From Thelephora terrestris (lineage: Eukaryota > Basidiomycota > Agaricomycetes > Thelephorales > Thelephoraceae), in NCBI GenBank assembly GCA_015956445.1, contig WIUZ02000009.1:1178001-1242000 (forward strand): a stretch of DNA of 64,000 bases. The letters run 5' to 3'. Below the pieces are notes generated by a model that was given only the letters and a program-made list of their open reading frames with translations, had not been told where the DNA came from and did no database searches. Positions within the stretch are counted from its first letter, which is position 1; each line of letters opens with the position of its first letter. This document shows positions 1-11,276 of the stretch, piece by piece. The position numbers were made by a program, and so were the translations under genes.

Positions 1-1680
1 TTGCTCTCGCAGTAACCCTCGTTACCAATCAAAGCTAGTTACATTCCTCAGTACGTGGGGAAGACCGACACCCGCTTATTCGCCATGATCATCATCCTGC
101 GTGTTACAAATTTGATCCCGCAGTTGGTTCCGAGGCCTCTCCTCCAGAGAATGGTAAAACAGGTCTTCTGTGGCGATGCCTTTGCGTCAGATTGCCGACA
201 CCTCAACATACAGCTGATATTCTATGCGGTGCAAGGGCGAACGATGACCTACATGGAGCAACGGCCCACTCGGTCAAGCGCTCATCATCAAACGTTACAA
301 AGGTTTGTTCGCCTCTTCGGACGCATCCGCACAGAGTCTGAGCAGACGCCTGCGTTTGCGAAACCCTATCAGCAGGTTGCCACCGCTCCACGGGAGGGAA
401 AGGAGCCTCCGTTAATCTGACACTTCCTGTGTTCCAGGAACGTATTCTTCTGTGCGTCTGTTCGTTTCCAAATATTACAAACATCAATAACCCCAACCCT
501 AGAAACCCGGTACACCTTGAGGACAAAAGCGCAGGAAATTTTTAATCCGGCGATGGAAGAGCGGACTTCGAGCCCGAGATGGAGGACAATCGGTGGCTGT
601 TGGGTGGCACAAACCCGACCCCCTTCGTGGCGTCCACCCCCTTCCGCCCCCCACGCCACAAGTCAGCACTGCAGCTTCAGTGGCCAGTTGAATGGCAAAA
701 ACGTCCATTCTTGAACGTTGAACCACAATTTACGGAATTTGAAATCCTATTCAAAGTATCCACAGGCTTGAGAGCCCACCCATCATTCAGCGAACCAAGA
801 TGATCCACGTTTCGGTGTACGTCCTGATCACGACCCCCCAGTATGTAAATACAGAAAACCCAAATATAACGTCCCAGCCACCCCTTTACGTCCTCCAAAG
901 TTCAAAACGTTGAATCCTGCAATGCCTGCCAAATGCTGAAATTTTCTGATCTCGACATCCTTGTCAGCCGATACGGGCCATAACCTTATTTTGCATACCC
1001 CATCGTCCCAGCCGTGTGGAGTCGCCAGCGACTAGCTCGTACCTGACATATGCACTCAGAATGACGTATGCAGAACAGGTATAGGTACAATCCGGTCAGG
1101 AGCGAGAACGAGCGATGAAGTAAACAGTACAGAACAAACGCCAATCCACGGCGAACAAGAAAGGTTATCGGAAAACCAACACCGAACGAGATTTGCAGAA
1201 CAAGCGAGGGAGGGGAAGCGATTCTGTGTAAGGGTATGACATTAATATAACCGAGCGACCCAATGAGAGGATAAAAGAACCGTCCAGAAAATACCAACTG
1301 ACTCAGGTGAAAAAAGAAATGAAAGCACACCCTCAGGGACCAGTGTGAGTCGATCGAGGAAGCGCGAGCCCCGGCGTATTACAAAACACGATGCCTGGTG
1401 TGAATTCCCAAAACTGCGCACCTGAATGAGACAAGGCGAAATGAAGGCGGGATGCTGGGAAATTCCAGGAAATTCCCCTCGGCGGTGATCAACTGTCACC
1501 GGATCCTGCCGGGGAGGGAAATGAGCAAAGCACAAGCATGAGGATCAGGGGTGGTGACGATCGACGTGGACCCGCCGTAAAGTTTCGGGAGATGAACGGT
1601 TCCAAGATTAGGACACCTCGGGTTTCCTCGTGCCGATGCCGGATGCGTGGAAGGAGGGTGAGCGATAGGATCCTAGGATC
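1..1680. other. intergenic, no gene recognised
   Basis: Several overlapping open frames up to 121 codons occur on both strands, but none has a recognisable domain, a convincing start or an intron pattern. I see no RNA gene or mobile element. Confidence 0.4.
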
Positions 1681-4672
1681 CTAGAACAGAGTCTCCTCAT
1701 CCGCCCCCACCGCTTTCTCCTCCTTCACCCCCTTCAACGCCTCCAAACCCTTCTCCAACTCCATCATCCATCCCTCCTTCTCCTTCGTACTCTCCCCGAA
1801 ATCCTTACACCTCCTTATAACCCTCCTCACCTCTTCCATCTTGTAACCCATTACTTCTTCAAACTCGTTTAGATCCGCAGAATGTCTTGCCTTCGTCGCC
1901 CTCGTCCGATCCACCAGCGTTCGACGAGAAGGGTCGTCCAGGACGTGCCAGTGCCTCCAAGACGCCTTCAACCACCCCTTGACAGCATCCCGGTTCTCCG
2001 CCTCAACCAAATACGACAACACGTCCGGATCGTTCAACGTCTCCGTCAAATCGAAATCCAGAACCCTCAACTCCGCGATCAAGGCCAGCTGACCTTCAGG
2101 AATCTTCAGATCAGGCCTCCAAACTCTGGACCTCAACATCTTCAAAACGAACGTGAGATTCGCTTTCGTGTTCGTGTCGTACGCCCGATTCATGTCCACC
2201 ACGCTCTTCGCCCAGCTCGTCGTGAACCGCGCGATGAGTTGCGGCGAAGCGGGGAGGGGGTTAGGGCCAGATAACCAATTATCCGCAACGCAGTAAAAGA
2301 AGTGGATCGCCGCTTTGCGGAGGGGCAGAGGTCGGTCGTCCGATTCGATTAACCCGCAGATACCAGGGAGGAGCTCAACCAGAAGTTGTTTCGAGTGTTC
2401 AGGGATCAAAACCGGAGCCGGGTCCTTATCGACGTGATAAAACGCCGCAAAGGCGCACCTGACGGCGGTCTCATGGTCTCTCTCCAACTCAACCGCTTCC
2501 ACCTCTTCGATTCCAGCTTTTTCACCGGTGCCGCGACGAGTGTATTGTCTAGCGATATGATGAACCAAAAACTTGAGGACGTTCGTCGGGTCATCCAACG
2601 CAGGTTCGCAGCTTGTTCTCCCGAAAGCTAGTGTCAGGGCGTGACGAGCGGCTTCCCACTTGAGTGCTTCATGTTCGGTGCCGTACGAGGGAAGATCGAT
2701 GAGACGATGGAAAAGGGTGTAGGATCGAGAAGTGACAGTGGCGCTATCCATAGGCGGGAGAAGCTTGAATGGACCGAGTGCATCCCCGACGGGTAGGATC
2801 TCAAGCCTGTCAAAGAAATTGTTGACTGAAGTCTCGAAAGCGAGTCTGTGATGGACATCAGATCATGTATGCAACCCCCAATGATAAGAGCCTACCGTTT
2901 GTCGGTGACCAGGAGATCTTCCGCATGAATCGGAATGCCCAACGAAAGAGACAGCATCAAGATACAATCTGTCCCCATAGTCCAATTCCTCCATTCCAAC
3001 GTCTGAGCCACAAATCCATGGAGACTCACGTCCAACCGTCCGCCCTTCAACCAAACGAGGCACGACACAACATGAACCATCCAGGCCCGATGGTGGTAGG
3101 ACACCTTGGTTTCACTCCAGTCGATCTCACGGTGCTTGTCCATGATGTAATCCATCAGCCACAAGGTAGATTCGAGATCCCCGTCTTCCTTGTGCTGACC
3201 GTTAGCGAGCTGGACGTGGTGAACCCGGGCGCGTGAGACGAACGAATTATCGATGGTCCCGGTGACGCGCATCTGGGAGTAAACGTGGACGAAAGCCTTG
3301 GTCGTAGAAAACGCGTGGTCCCTTAACCTCGAGACTAAGCTGACCTTCTCATCCTCGAGATCGAAACAGTCTATAGCCTGGTCGTACAGATACGGGAGAG
3401 AAGGACTGTCCTTGATATCGCGATGCCATACGACCTCTGGAATGAAATTGGAGATGATCTGAGAGGCGGTTTGGCCTCGAGCGGTATCGATCATCCAGAC
3501 GACACACCCCGCGTCGACGTTATATGCCTCATGGTCCGTCTCCTTCTTGCTAAACAGCCTGACGGCCTTTCGTTGTGGCTGATCGACCAACGAGCGTCGT
3601 TTGTTCCTAAGCGGGTTAAACAATGGTAAGAGAAGTTTCAGGGTTGTGGTCCGATATAGCCGTGTCGTTCGGAGCCAGAGACGGAAAATTGCACGTCGGG
3701 TCCGAGCGATATAACGGTTGCGGGAATTATCAAGGCGGTAGATCGAACGAAAGATGTGGGAAGTGGGGGTTTGGAAAGGACAGTTATCCGCGATCGTCCC
3801 AGCAATCACGATAAAAACGTAGAACGCCAATCCGACGGAAGTGATCCCAATGACGACGGAAGCGACCGTCAAATTGATGGTCCAGAGGTACCTCGAGAGG
3901 GCGTACCCGAGGAGAAGCAAGGCAGATTGGAGCATGAGGGGGAGACTCTCCATCACGAGGTCGAACTTCCAGGAGACCATACCGCTGAGTTTACGCTGGC
4001 GGTTCCGGCTTTCGTCAATTTCGGAGCCCCTCACAGTCTTGCCGAAGCGGTTTAGCCACTGCTTGCCCAACATGGCGAGGAATGCAGCGAGGAGGGAAAT
4101 GCCAAGGCTGGCGTAGAGGACGGATTGACAGACGACGATGTCGTGGTCTGGGCCGTTCCAAACCTGAAGCGGTGGTACTTGACCGCCGAACGTGGTGTTA
4201 TCGAACTTGTAAATCAAAACGCGAAGGAGGGCGGCGGTCTCCTCGGTAGGGTCTGGTTGCAAGGCATTTTCGATGTTGAGAACGAACCCGGAAGTCACTG
4301 CTGAGAAAAGACCAGCCTGTGTCCCCATAAACGTCAGCTCGGTAGAGGCAGCCGATGCGGGGAACGTACAAAAATGAGCGTGGTATTCAGATCTTCTTCG
4401 TATTTCTTCTGAAAGTCCTTATCTGCGTGCTCGGCCTCCTGTTTGTATTTTGCGTAGAAATCGGCTCTGGGATTTGAACCCTTCTTTTCCGAGTCAGATG
4501 GCTTTGCGGTAAAGAATTTCTGGAGGGCAACAGTGAATGCCTGCTCCATACTGTAGTTCGGAAGAGATCATCGCTGTCGTCAGTACGGGTAAGGCGCGTT
4601 GGGTCATGCGAAGGGAACGAACTTTCGTTTTTGTTGCTCCGCCTGCTGGAACTTTTCAGCGAAGGTGCTCAT
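1681..4672 (-). CDS. DUF6535-type membrane protein (copy A)
   Basis: Basidiomycete-specific membrane protein family of unknown function. The start chosen is the ATG at 4672 (MSTFAEKF). Coding blocks follow on the minus strand at about 4672-4610, 4549-4350, 4328-2892 and about 2830-1681, separated by short introns. The family hallmark AGLFSAVTSGFV lies at the start of the third block, then the membrane segments around YASLGISLLAAFLAMLGKQW and the LWTINLTVASVVIGITSVG stretch. The C-terminal half (SYTLFHRLIDLP, then LKWEAARHALTLAF) is soluble and helical. It aligns block for block with the gene at 24588-27445, including a shared DDLLVTDKR / DDLLVSDKR exon end. The first intron boundary is approximate. 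Family assignment is firm, and function is unknown in the family. Confidence 0.8.
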
Positions 4673-5268
4673 GGCGATGGAATGAGTGTCGGGCCAGGCC
4701 TCAGACGAGGCTGGTGGCTGTAGAGAGCAAAGAGAGGATGATGACAGATTGGGTGTCCCATTTTCAAACGGGCTCAAAGTCCGCTGAAGGATCGAAATCA
4801 CGTATCGGCCTGATCGCGACAGATGTGTATTTCGTTAGACGCTTAGTCTCCAGGCACAAAACGCGAGTTGCAATTTGCAGCCGCGTCTTCCCCTGTCTTC
4901 CCGTCTGGAAAGTACGCGACGATGTTGGGCCACGGCTGGCCACGGACGGGACACAGCTTGAAGATCACTGAGCGCCTCGGCTATGGCCTTGCGTTCTTAT
5001 TTTCCTCAGTCGACGATTATCCACTACAGGTTTACGGAGACCGAGGGCGGATACACTAGCTTATCCGCCTGCACGGCAGAATAAAGGCCGAGGACACGGT
5101 GTGACATGGACCTCTCTCCAAACCGTGTCTAGGATTCTCCTGTCGCGGTTCCCACAGACCCCACCCATTTCTGGCCCAAACCATTCCTCGAGCCTCGGTT
5201 GTTTAAATACCCCCTGGCTCACGAGCTACGCCCCCTCAAGCACTTCCCCCAGCCACACTCGCGAAAGG
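4673..5268. other. intergenic between divergent genes
   Basis: About 600 bases between the divergently transcribed DUF6535 gene and the small acidic gene. A TTTAAATA element at about 5202-5209 lies 60 bases before the ATG at 5269 and could act as a TATA-like box for it. Nothing else is seen. Confidence 0.4.
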
Positions 5269-5869
5269 ATGCATTTCTACTCTTACGACGGATGCGACTC
5301 AGATTCGCCTGTCTCTGACCTAATCTCCGGCTCCGACTCCGAAGCGTCTGGTGCGGAGTCCCAGCGATCTTTCGTCATTCTACTGGACGACGACGACGAC
5401 GACGAAGTTGAAGAACCTGTTAACCCACTTCCGTTTGACAGGCCCAAGAAACCCCTCCCGATGAAGTTCGGTGGTAGTTACCGTTCGTCGTTGAAGGAAG
5501 AAACGACCCAAGGGAAACAGGCGCCTTTGCCTGAGGTGTATCACACGATCAACTGCGCACCAGCATTGCGCGACAAGAGTTTGGAGGTTCGTCTCTTCCT
5601 CAATGCCTCAACCAGCCACCTCAAGCTTTGCTTTAGGAACTCAGAGTGGAATGCTATCAGCAGAGCCAAATTGCCACGAGGGAACCCCCCAAGCCGGTCA
5701 CCGGCGGAACGAGAGGAATCCCCCCCAGTTTTTTCCCCTGGCGTGATACAGATAACTCAATTGCTTCAGTTGGTCAGGTGAGAGCACCTGGATTTCGTCA
5801 TCCTTGTCAAGCTTATCTGACGCCCTGCAGGTCGAGCCATTCGTTCAGGATGTTTCCATGGATGATTGA
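5269..5869 (+). CDS. small acidic protein of unknown function
   Basis: No family recognised. Three exons (5269-5586, 5637-5777, 5831-5869) join in phase 0 and give 165 residues, starting MHFYSYDGCDSDSP. The 49-50-nt introns have donors gttcgt and gtgaga and acceptors tttag and tgcag. Residues about 10-60 are Ser/Asp/Glu rich with a run of Asp encoded by a GAC repeat at 5388-5404. The middle has a KKPLPMKFGG basic patch, and the last exon is the short acidic tail VEPFVQDVSMDD. A longer in-frame ORF begins at 5101, but the ATG at 5269 follows the TATA-like element. The second exon is in a different frame from the continuing open frame, so the splice is inferred from boundary signals and clean phase. 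Confidence 0.55.
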
Positions 5870-6389
5870 GCGTTCAGTGGTACTTAGCGGCCATCTAGTT
5901 TCTCTTGTTTCGTCGCGTAGTTTAGTTGCTTCTTGATTATTACTCTCTCGCAGAGGGAATGACAGACTGTACGGAGATTAACAGCGTCGCCCTGAGCGTG
6001 CTCTTGCCTCGTGTGTTGCTCGTGGCATGTCGCCTCGTTCTAAATCGAGCCGGACTATAACGCGTGAGGGTGATCACCCGCCTCTGGTTGATATCCCCGA
6101 TATACCACAATATCGCGTCCGTCTTCATTTTTTCTTCTCTCTTTTCCTCCTTCGCCCTCTCATCTTCCCCCGGGGTGCGTCAGAGTTCGCTTCTTTTCGT
6201 CTTTTGCCGCCTTGACTTGGCTGGTAAGTGGGATCCAACCAGGCGCTCCCGTGGGTGACAGAACCACTCCCCCACCCGCCTCGTTTTCCTCAAATTAGCC
6301 ACGTACATTTCTCTCTCCCTTCCCCCCACTGTCAAGATCCCTTCACGACCAGCGCGACATCCGCGTCGTGCGCAAAAAGTTTGACGATA
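5870..6389. other. intergenic, pyrimidine-rich promoter stretch
   Basis: About 520 bases. The last 250 before the ATG at 6390 are CT-rich, as is common upstream of well-expressed fungal genes. No gene is seen. Confidence 0.35.
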
Positions 6390-8341
6390 ATGGACTCAAC
6401 AGTTACTTCCATTGATCCCTCCGTAAATACCCAGCGTTCCCTGTTCCTCACTCTCTCTAACCATTCTGACACCTACTTTTCCAGTCTTCAACGATATCAG
6501 ATACTCATACGACCGCCACGAATCTAATCTTCACGACCTCAAGTACCCAATCCAACAATCCGTCCTCTCCGACAGCTTTGATACAAAGTAATCCCGCCGA
6601 TGGTGGGAGCAAGTTCCCTCTCGCCCCAGTTATCGGCGGTGTTGTCGGAGGCGTGGTTTTAACCATCATTTTGGTCGCAGTCATCGTGCCATGCGCCCGA
6701 AGACGGCAGAAGAGACTCAGGTGGATAACGGAGGGCGACGGCCATCCGAACGTGCTGCGGAGGGACGTCGAGGCCAGCGAACCCCTCAAGGGTTCCTACA
6801 GGGATCACTCGAGGAGATCGTCGGAGGACAAACACAGTGTTTCATCCTCGGGACATCATGGTACGTTTCCTCCTACCTTCCTCTCTCCCGAAGAACCACG
6901 AAGAAAGCTGACTTTGAACGATTTAGGCTCAATTCCCAGGAGCAAATCCAGTCCTTATTCCAACTCAAATCCCAAGTCTCAGCAACAACCGTTAGCCCCA
7001 GTGATGGAAGACGTTGCGATGAGCAGCTCCTCCCATGACAATTCATACTTCCCCGTTCACGGTCCTCCTCCCACCTCTTCCACTGCAAGACTCAACCCTA
7101 CCTCTCAGATTCGAACCCCTCGTTTCCCTAGCTTCGAGAGACTTACATCTGCCTTCCGCTCGAGCATCTATTCATCCCCTTCTACTCGCACTTCTCGAAC
7201 GAAATCCTCCGCTGCCTCGTCTGCACCCTCTCGTTCGCGCAGCCGGAATGCCTCCCGGCGTGGGCGCAGGGAAGAGCCAAAGCAGCTCAGCATCGACGCT
7301 CTCATCAGCCCTATGAGTCTCCACCAGGGAGTTGGTCTGGGTAGGGATAACGATCCCATGGACAGCATGCAGATCAAGCACGTACGAGGAGCGATGATTA
7401 ACGACGCCAGATACGAGACCGCACCGATGCTCCGTGCGATGAGCGCACAGAATAATTTCTCCAATGCCCCACCTCTCTTTCCGTCACCAACTAAGCCCAC
7501 TAATCCGGGACAAAACGGTCCCGCTGGTCCTACTATGCGCGCGCCCACGCCTATACACGAGCATCATCTTCCACTTCGAAGGGATAATTCCATGACTTCG
7601 CGGGATCCAGGATCGGTGTTGACAATGCAGCCCACTACAAGCAGGTTTTACCAGTCCCAACTTCCCCCTCCTCAACCGCAGCTTTCGAGGGAACCTTCAA
7701 CCCGACAGCCCCAACCGCTCCCGTACCCAGATCCCGTAAGACCTTCACCTACGGTACGGCGTCCAGAGAAGGCACATCACCCTTCTCGATCGAGCTCGGA
7801 CGGATCGAAGCACAAGCATAGAAGAGAACGAGAGCGTCCGCCCGAGCTCGTACAGAGCTCTACTCTGTTACCCACGTCGGCGATAGACCTAGGCAAGCCC
7901 TTTCAGGTTGTATATCCTGTTGGGAACTTGGACGGGGGTACTGGCAGACACCACCGCCGAGGTTCGACGTCGAACAACCTTGACCGCCAAGGAAGCCATA
8001 GACGCACACGTTCCCGCTCCCGCTCTACCTCACGCACCCACTCAGCTAGTAACAACAATACCTTGGTTGGGGCCGGACATTCCCATTCACGATCGTTGTC
8101 AAATTCAGGGACGGCGACGCTGGCGAGGTCACATTCTGATTCGAGGGGTGATACCCCGACCGGGACTGGGAATGGAAGCGGTGGGACGAAGTTGAGGAGG
8201 AGTGCTGAGCGTAAAAGACCGCGGGGGGAGAGGCCGAAGATACCGTCATACGAAGTCAACGGCCATCCACCGATTGGCTATGGGCCTGGGCACGAATTCA
8301 ACGGGAATTGGAACGGGAATGGTCACTACATGTCGGTATGA
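6390..8341 (+). CDS. single-pass membrane protein with Ser-rich tail
   Basis: Two exons (6390-6422 and 6485-8341) joined in phase 0 give 629 residues. The 62-nt intron has donor gtaaat and acceptor ccag. The N-terminal 50 residues are Ser/Thr/Asn rich (MDSTVTSIDPS, then SSTISDTHTTATN). One strong transmembrane helix follows at about residues 55-78 (FPLAPVIGGVVGGVVLTIIL), then a basic stop-transfer patch CARRRQKR. The remaining 540 residues are low complexity, rich in Ser, Arg, Pro and His (SRSRSRNASRR, RTRSRSRSTSRTHS), and probably cytosolic. This layout resembles fungal Mid2/SKG6-like surface sensors, but no specific family motif is seen. A possible optional intron with gtacgt..ttag ends lies at 6861-6926. 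Its length is a multiple of three and the frame is open through it, so retention and splicing would both code. Confidence 0.75.
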
Positions 8342-9911
8342 CGCCTGGTCTCCTCAGTTGCTCACCCTGATCGGCGATGTCGGGTGACTCCGTGCGAGCC
8401 AGAACTGGGGGCAGGTCCTTCCCTTGGTGGATCAATGGCTAGGGATCAATTCTTCAGGCGACAATTTTGAGATCATCACTCCTTCGTCACTCCTCTTCCT
8501 CTCATTCCTGATTTTACCTGCCTCCTTGTGCCTCATGCCTCTAGTCACCCGCCCTTGGAAGATCCGCTGAACCCCGCTTCCTGGTTACTACCTTGGCCCC
8601 GATCTTGCCGTATCACTGCCCCGTTGGATACGTGCGAGCTCTGTTGGACTCTGCGATCAACCAACACATCACCTAACGTATACTCTTCCTTCTCTCCCTT
8701 ACCTGGCACACTCCGACCGACGACCTCCTGACCATCAGCGTTCAGCCACTCGGAACGACGGCACTTGTTGATCGTGTACCGTCGGGTCTCCCGCTCACCA
8801 CCAACTGATGTTTCATCGGTTCCTCCTCCTGTTTGCCATCTTATGTCACACTAATCAGATTACACTAACGCCGGTTCGACGAACCGGGATTCGGAACTAC
8901 AGAACGCGACGAAAACAACGAACTTTTGAATGACCTCGGATCCAGGACTTTGTATTTTTAGTCGAATTTGAGATGGTTCTATCTTGCTTCAATGTGCTCA
9001 TTTTGACCACAGCCTGCGATGCATTTGTTGATTCTTTTGCTGCTTTGGACCAGGCTTGCGCTGCTTTTGTTTTCTCATCTTCACTTGTCCTGTCTTTTTA
9101 TTATTCGTGTAGTTGACAACTCTTTTAACCCCACCTCAGCGATACCTCACCACCCGCCATGACATCCTCTCCTTGGGATACTCCCAGCTCGCCCAGAACC
9201 CCCCTCCATCCAAATTTCCGTTGTTTTTCGTGTGTATTTGATATACTTATATTGCGTTCGCTCTGTCGCTTCGGTCGTGCTATCTGCAGTCCTCTTTTCT
9301 CGCGTACAAACAACACTGTGCTCATTACATACTACATAGACATATAAGTCATTCACGGATCGGGTTCGCCATGCGTCCTTGGACAGCCTTGGGGCTTGCC
9401 ATCTTTTCTTGATTGAATCGTTGAGCACGGGTACGGAAACGAAAGCGGTAGACGGAACGACGGCAAAACGAAGAGGATGCATATCAGCGGGTTCTAGTGA
9501 ACATCGATTTCGCCGCGGGATGGCTATCCGTAACTCTTAATATTATCATATTCGTCGTCGCGGAGTCTCGCGGTATTAGTAAACCGACCTGAGAGCGGTC
9601 GACCGGACTCCCTTTGCATTTGTTAAAAGTCCATAAATATTCGTCTACACACGTTTTGTAATCTTACGGATAGCCACCCACTTATATGAGGGCAAATATA
9701 AATGAAATACATGAGTCTCGATAAGTTACATAGCTTAATAATATTCCGGGGTACATCTTGCCCGAGATAAGTGCCGAATAAAACATACAACGAGTGACGG
9801 GCGATAAACAAAATAAGTATTGAAAAAAGTGGTCGGGAAGGTTCTTGATGTATCGTCCTCGGGTCACTACAGCGAAATGCCATTCGGTGACCTCGGAATT
9901 TTCGGGACGTC
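8342..9911. other. intergenic between convergent genes
   Basis: 3' regions of the membrane protein (plus) and the GATA factor (minus). T-rich stretches at about 8940-9120 and A/T-rich DNA at 9640-9830 would suit the two polyadenylation regions. No ORF here resembles a protein. Confidence 0.4.
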
Positions 9912-11276
9912 TCAGCGTTTTGGGGGGATTTGGGTGAGAGACTCTTCGCGAGATGGCGGGGTGTTCGGGGTGTTCAGAGTGGCGAAGTCGTTGAGCATAG
10001 TAGCCCTGCTGGGAAGGTGGATTCCATCGGATTCCACGGGCGGTATCGGGGAGTTCGGGTCCCGCGGGGTTGGGTATGACCCTGCAGCTGGGGAGTGAAA
10101 ACCGGATTGCGACGTGAGCCAGGAGAATAGTGTGAAGCTGCAGCGATGGTAAATATCCGCACAACAGAGGCGTGCGAGTACAGGTTTAAACGTACCAGGA
10201 TCGTCACAGTCACCGGCACCACCGTCGGTAGAGGGAGCGCAATGACGGTTGGAGATAAGTTCTACCTCCTCGTTCTTGACAGGCGTTGGCACTGGAGGTG
10301 GGAAGAACTTGGGACCCTTGGAACTCGCGGCCCTCCTCCGCTTCCTCGACTTGTTCCCGGCACGGAGTTCGTCGAACCGAAGAGGCCTAGGGCTCAAATG
10401 CGTTCTCTCGTATAAACCGCACTTGTTGCACACGATCTTGCCAAGCGTGAGCGTCGAACGGCGCCACGAGGGCGGTTCAATCGCGCGGCAGTTGTAGCAT
10501 AGCCTCCGTAAGTATTGCGTTTCCTTGGAAGAGGCTTCGTCAGTGTACTGAATCAGAATCACGTGGGGAACGGGATAGCTAGCAACGAGAGAGGGGGAAT
10601 GGGTCTGTCGTGGGTTTGTGTACGACTGCGAGGGGTAAATGGGGAGCCGATGACCTTCGAGCTTGGCGCATGGACCTTCTGGACGCTCGTAGTCGCGGAA
10701 GGAGGTGGCTGGTGAAGAGGAGAGATGGAATTGTGCTGGATGACCGATGGGAGAGCCTGGAACGAGGGAAAGGTGGGGGCTGTCAATCGACGAATTTTCA
10801 GGGTGGATGGAATCAGTGCGGGGAGGAAATGAAGGGTCGTGTTCGAGGCCCAAGGAAGCATTTTCCCTATCCTGACAAACGTGGGGGAAGGTATTGCGAC
10901 GCATCGCAGATGCATCGTACCGCTGGTAAGGATGGAGACCGTGAGCAGCGCTGGGGACGTTAGTCCAGGAAGAATACTGGCGACGATTTTGGGAGTGGTC
11001 AAGGTGAGGCACATCTAAGCCAACGGGGTTGGCGTCGTGGAGCTTCTGCAAGAAGGAACCTCTGGAGTTTGGGTAGGGAACCTGAGGAGCCTGACCTTGC
11101 CAGGAGTTGCAGACGAATGAATCACCGTGGAGATCATTTCTGATTGCCTCAGGGTCAAAAGAGGGTTTAGAGTAAGGGGAACTGCCGAAGGACACGTCGT
11201 TAGGGGGAGGGGAAGGAGTGCGGGCAGTTGAAGTGTCCTGGTATGAAGCGTATCCGTCGAATTGCAACGAGTCCAT
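9912..11276 (-). CDS. GATA-type zinc-finger transcription factor
   Basis: Probable nuclear DNA-binding regulator. The model has two exons on the minus strand (11276-10196 and 10087-9912) joined in phase 1, giving 418 residues from MDSLQFDGYAS. The finger lies at about residues 240-275: CYNC, the PSWRR signature, then CNKCGLYERTH, followed by the basic patch KSRKRRR that typifies GATA DNA binding. The loop between the Cys pairs is 19 residues, against 17 or 18 in most GATA factors. The N-terminal 230 residues are Ser/Pro/His rich without a clear domain. The intron runs from gtacgt to tcactccccag. A second acceptor (gctgcag) about 50 bases earlier would give another C-terminus, and read-through is also open. 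The in-frame reading chosen ends in the proline-rich tail NTPNTPPSREESL. Targets are unknown. Confidence 0.85.
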   Translation of the reverse strand: MDSLQFDGYASYQDTSTARTPSPPPNDVSFGSSPYSKPSFDPEAIRNDLHGDSFVCNSWQGQAPQVPYPNSRGSFLQKLHDANPVGLDVPHLDHSQNRRQYSSWTNVPSAAHGLHPYQRYDASAMRRNTFPHVCQDRENASLGLEHDPSFPPRTDSIHPENSSIDSPHLSLVPGSPIGHPAQFHLSSSPATSFRDYERPEGPCAKLEGHRLPIYPSQSYTNPRQTHSPSLVASYPVPHVILIQYTDEASSKETQYLRRLCYNCRAIEPPSWRRSTLTLGKIVCNKCGLYERTHLSPRPLRFDELRAGNKSRKRRRAASSKGPKFFPPPVPTPVKNEEVELISNRHCAPSTDGGAGDCDDPGTFKPVLARLCCADIYHRCSFTLFSWLTSQSGFHSPAAGSYPTPRDPNSPIPPVESDGIHLPSRATMLNDFATLNTPNTPPSREESLTQIPPKR

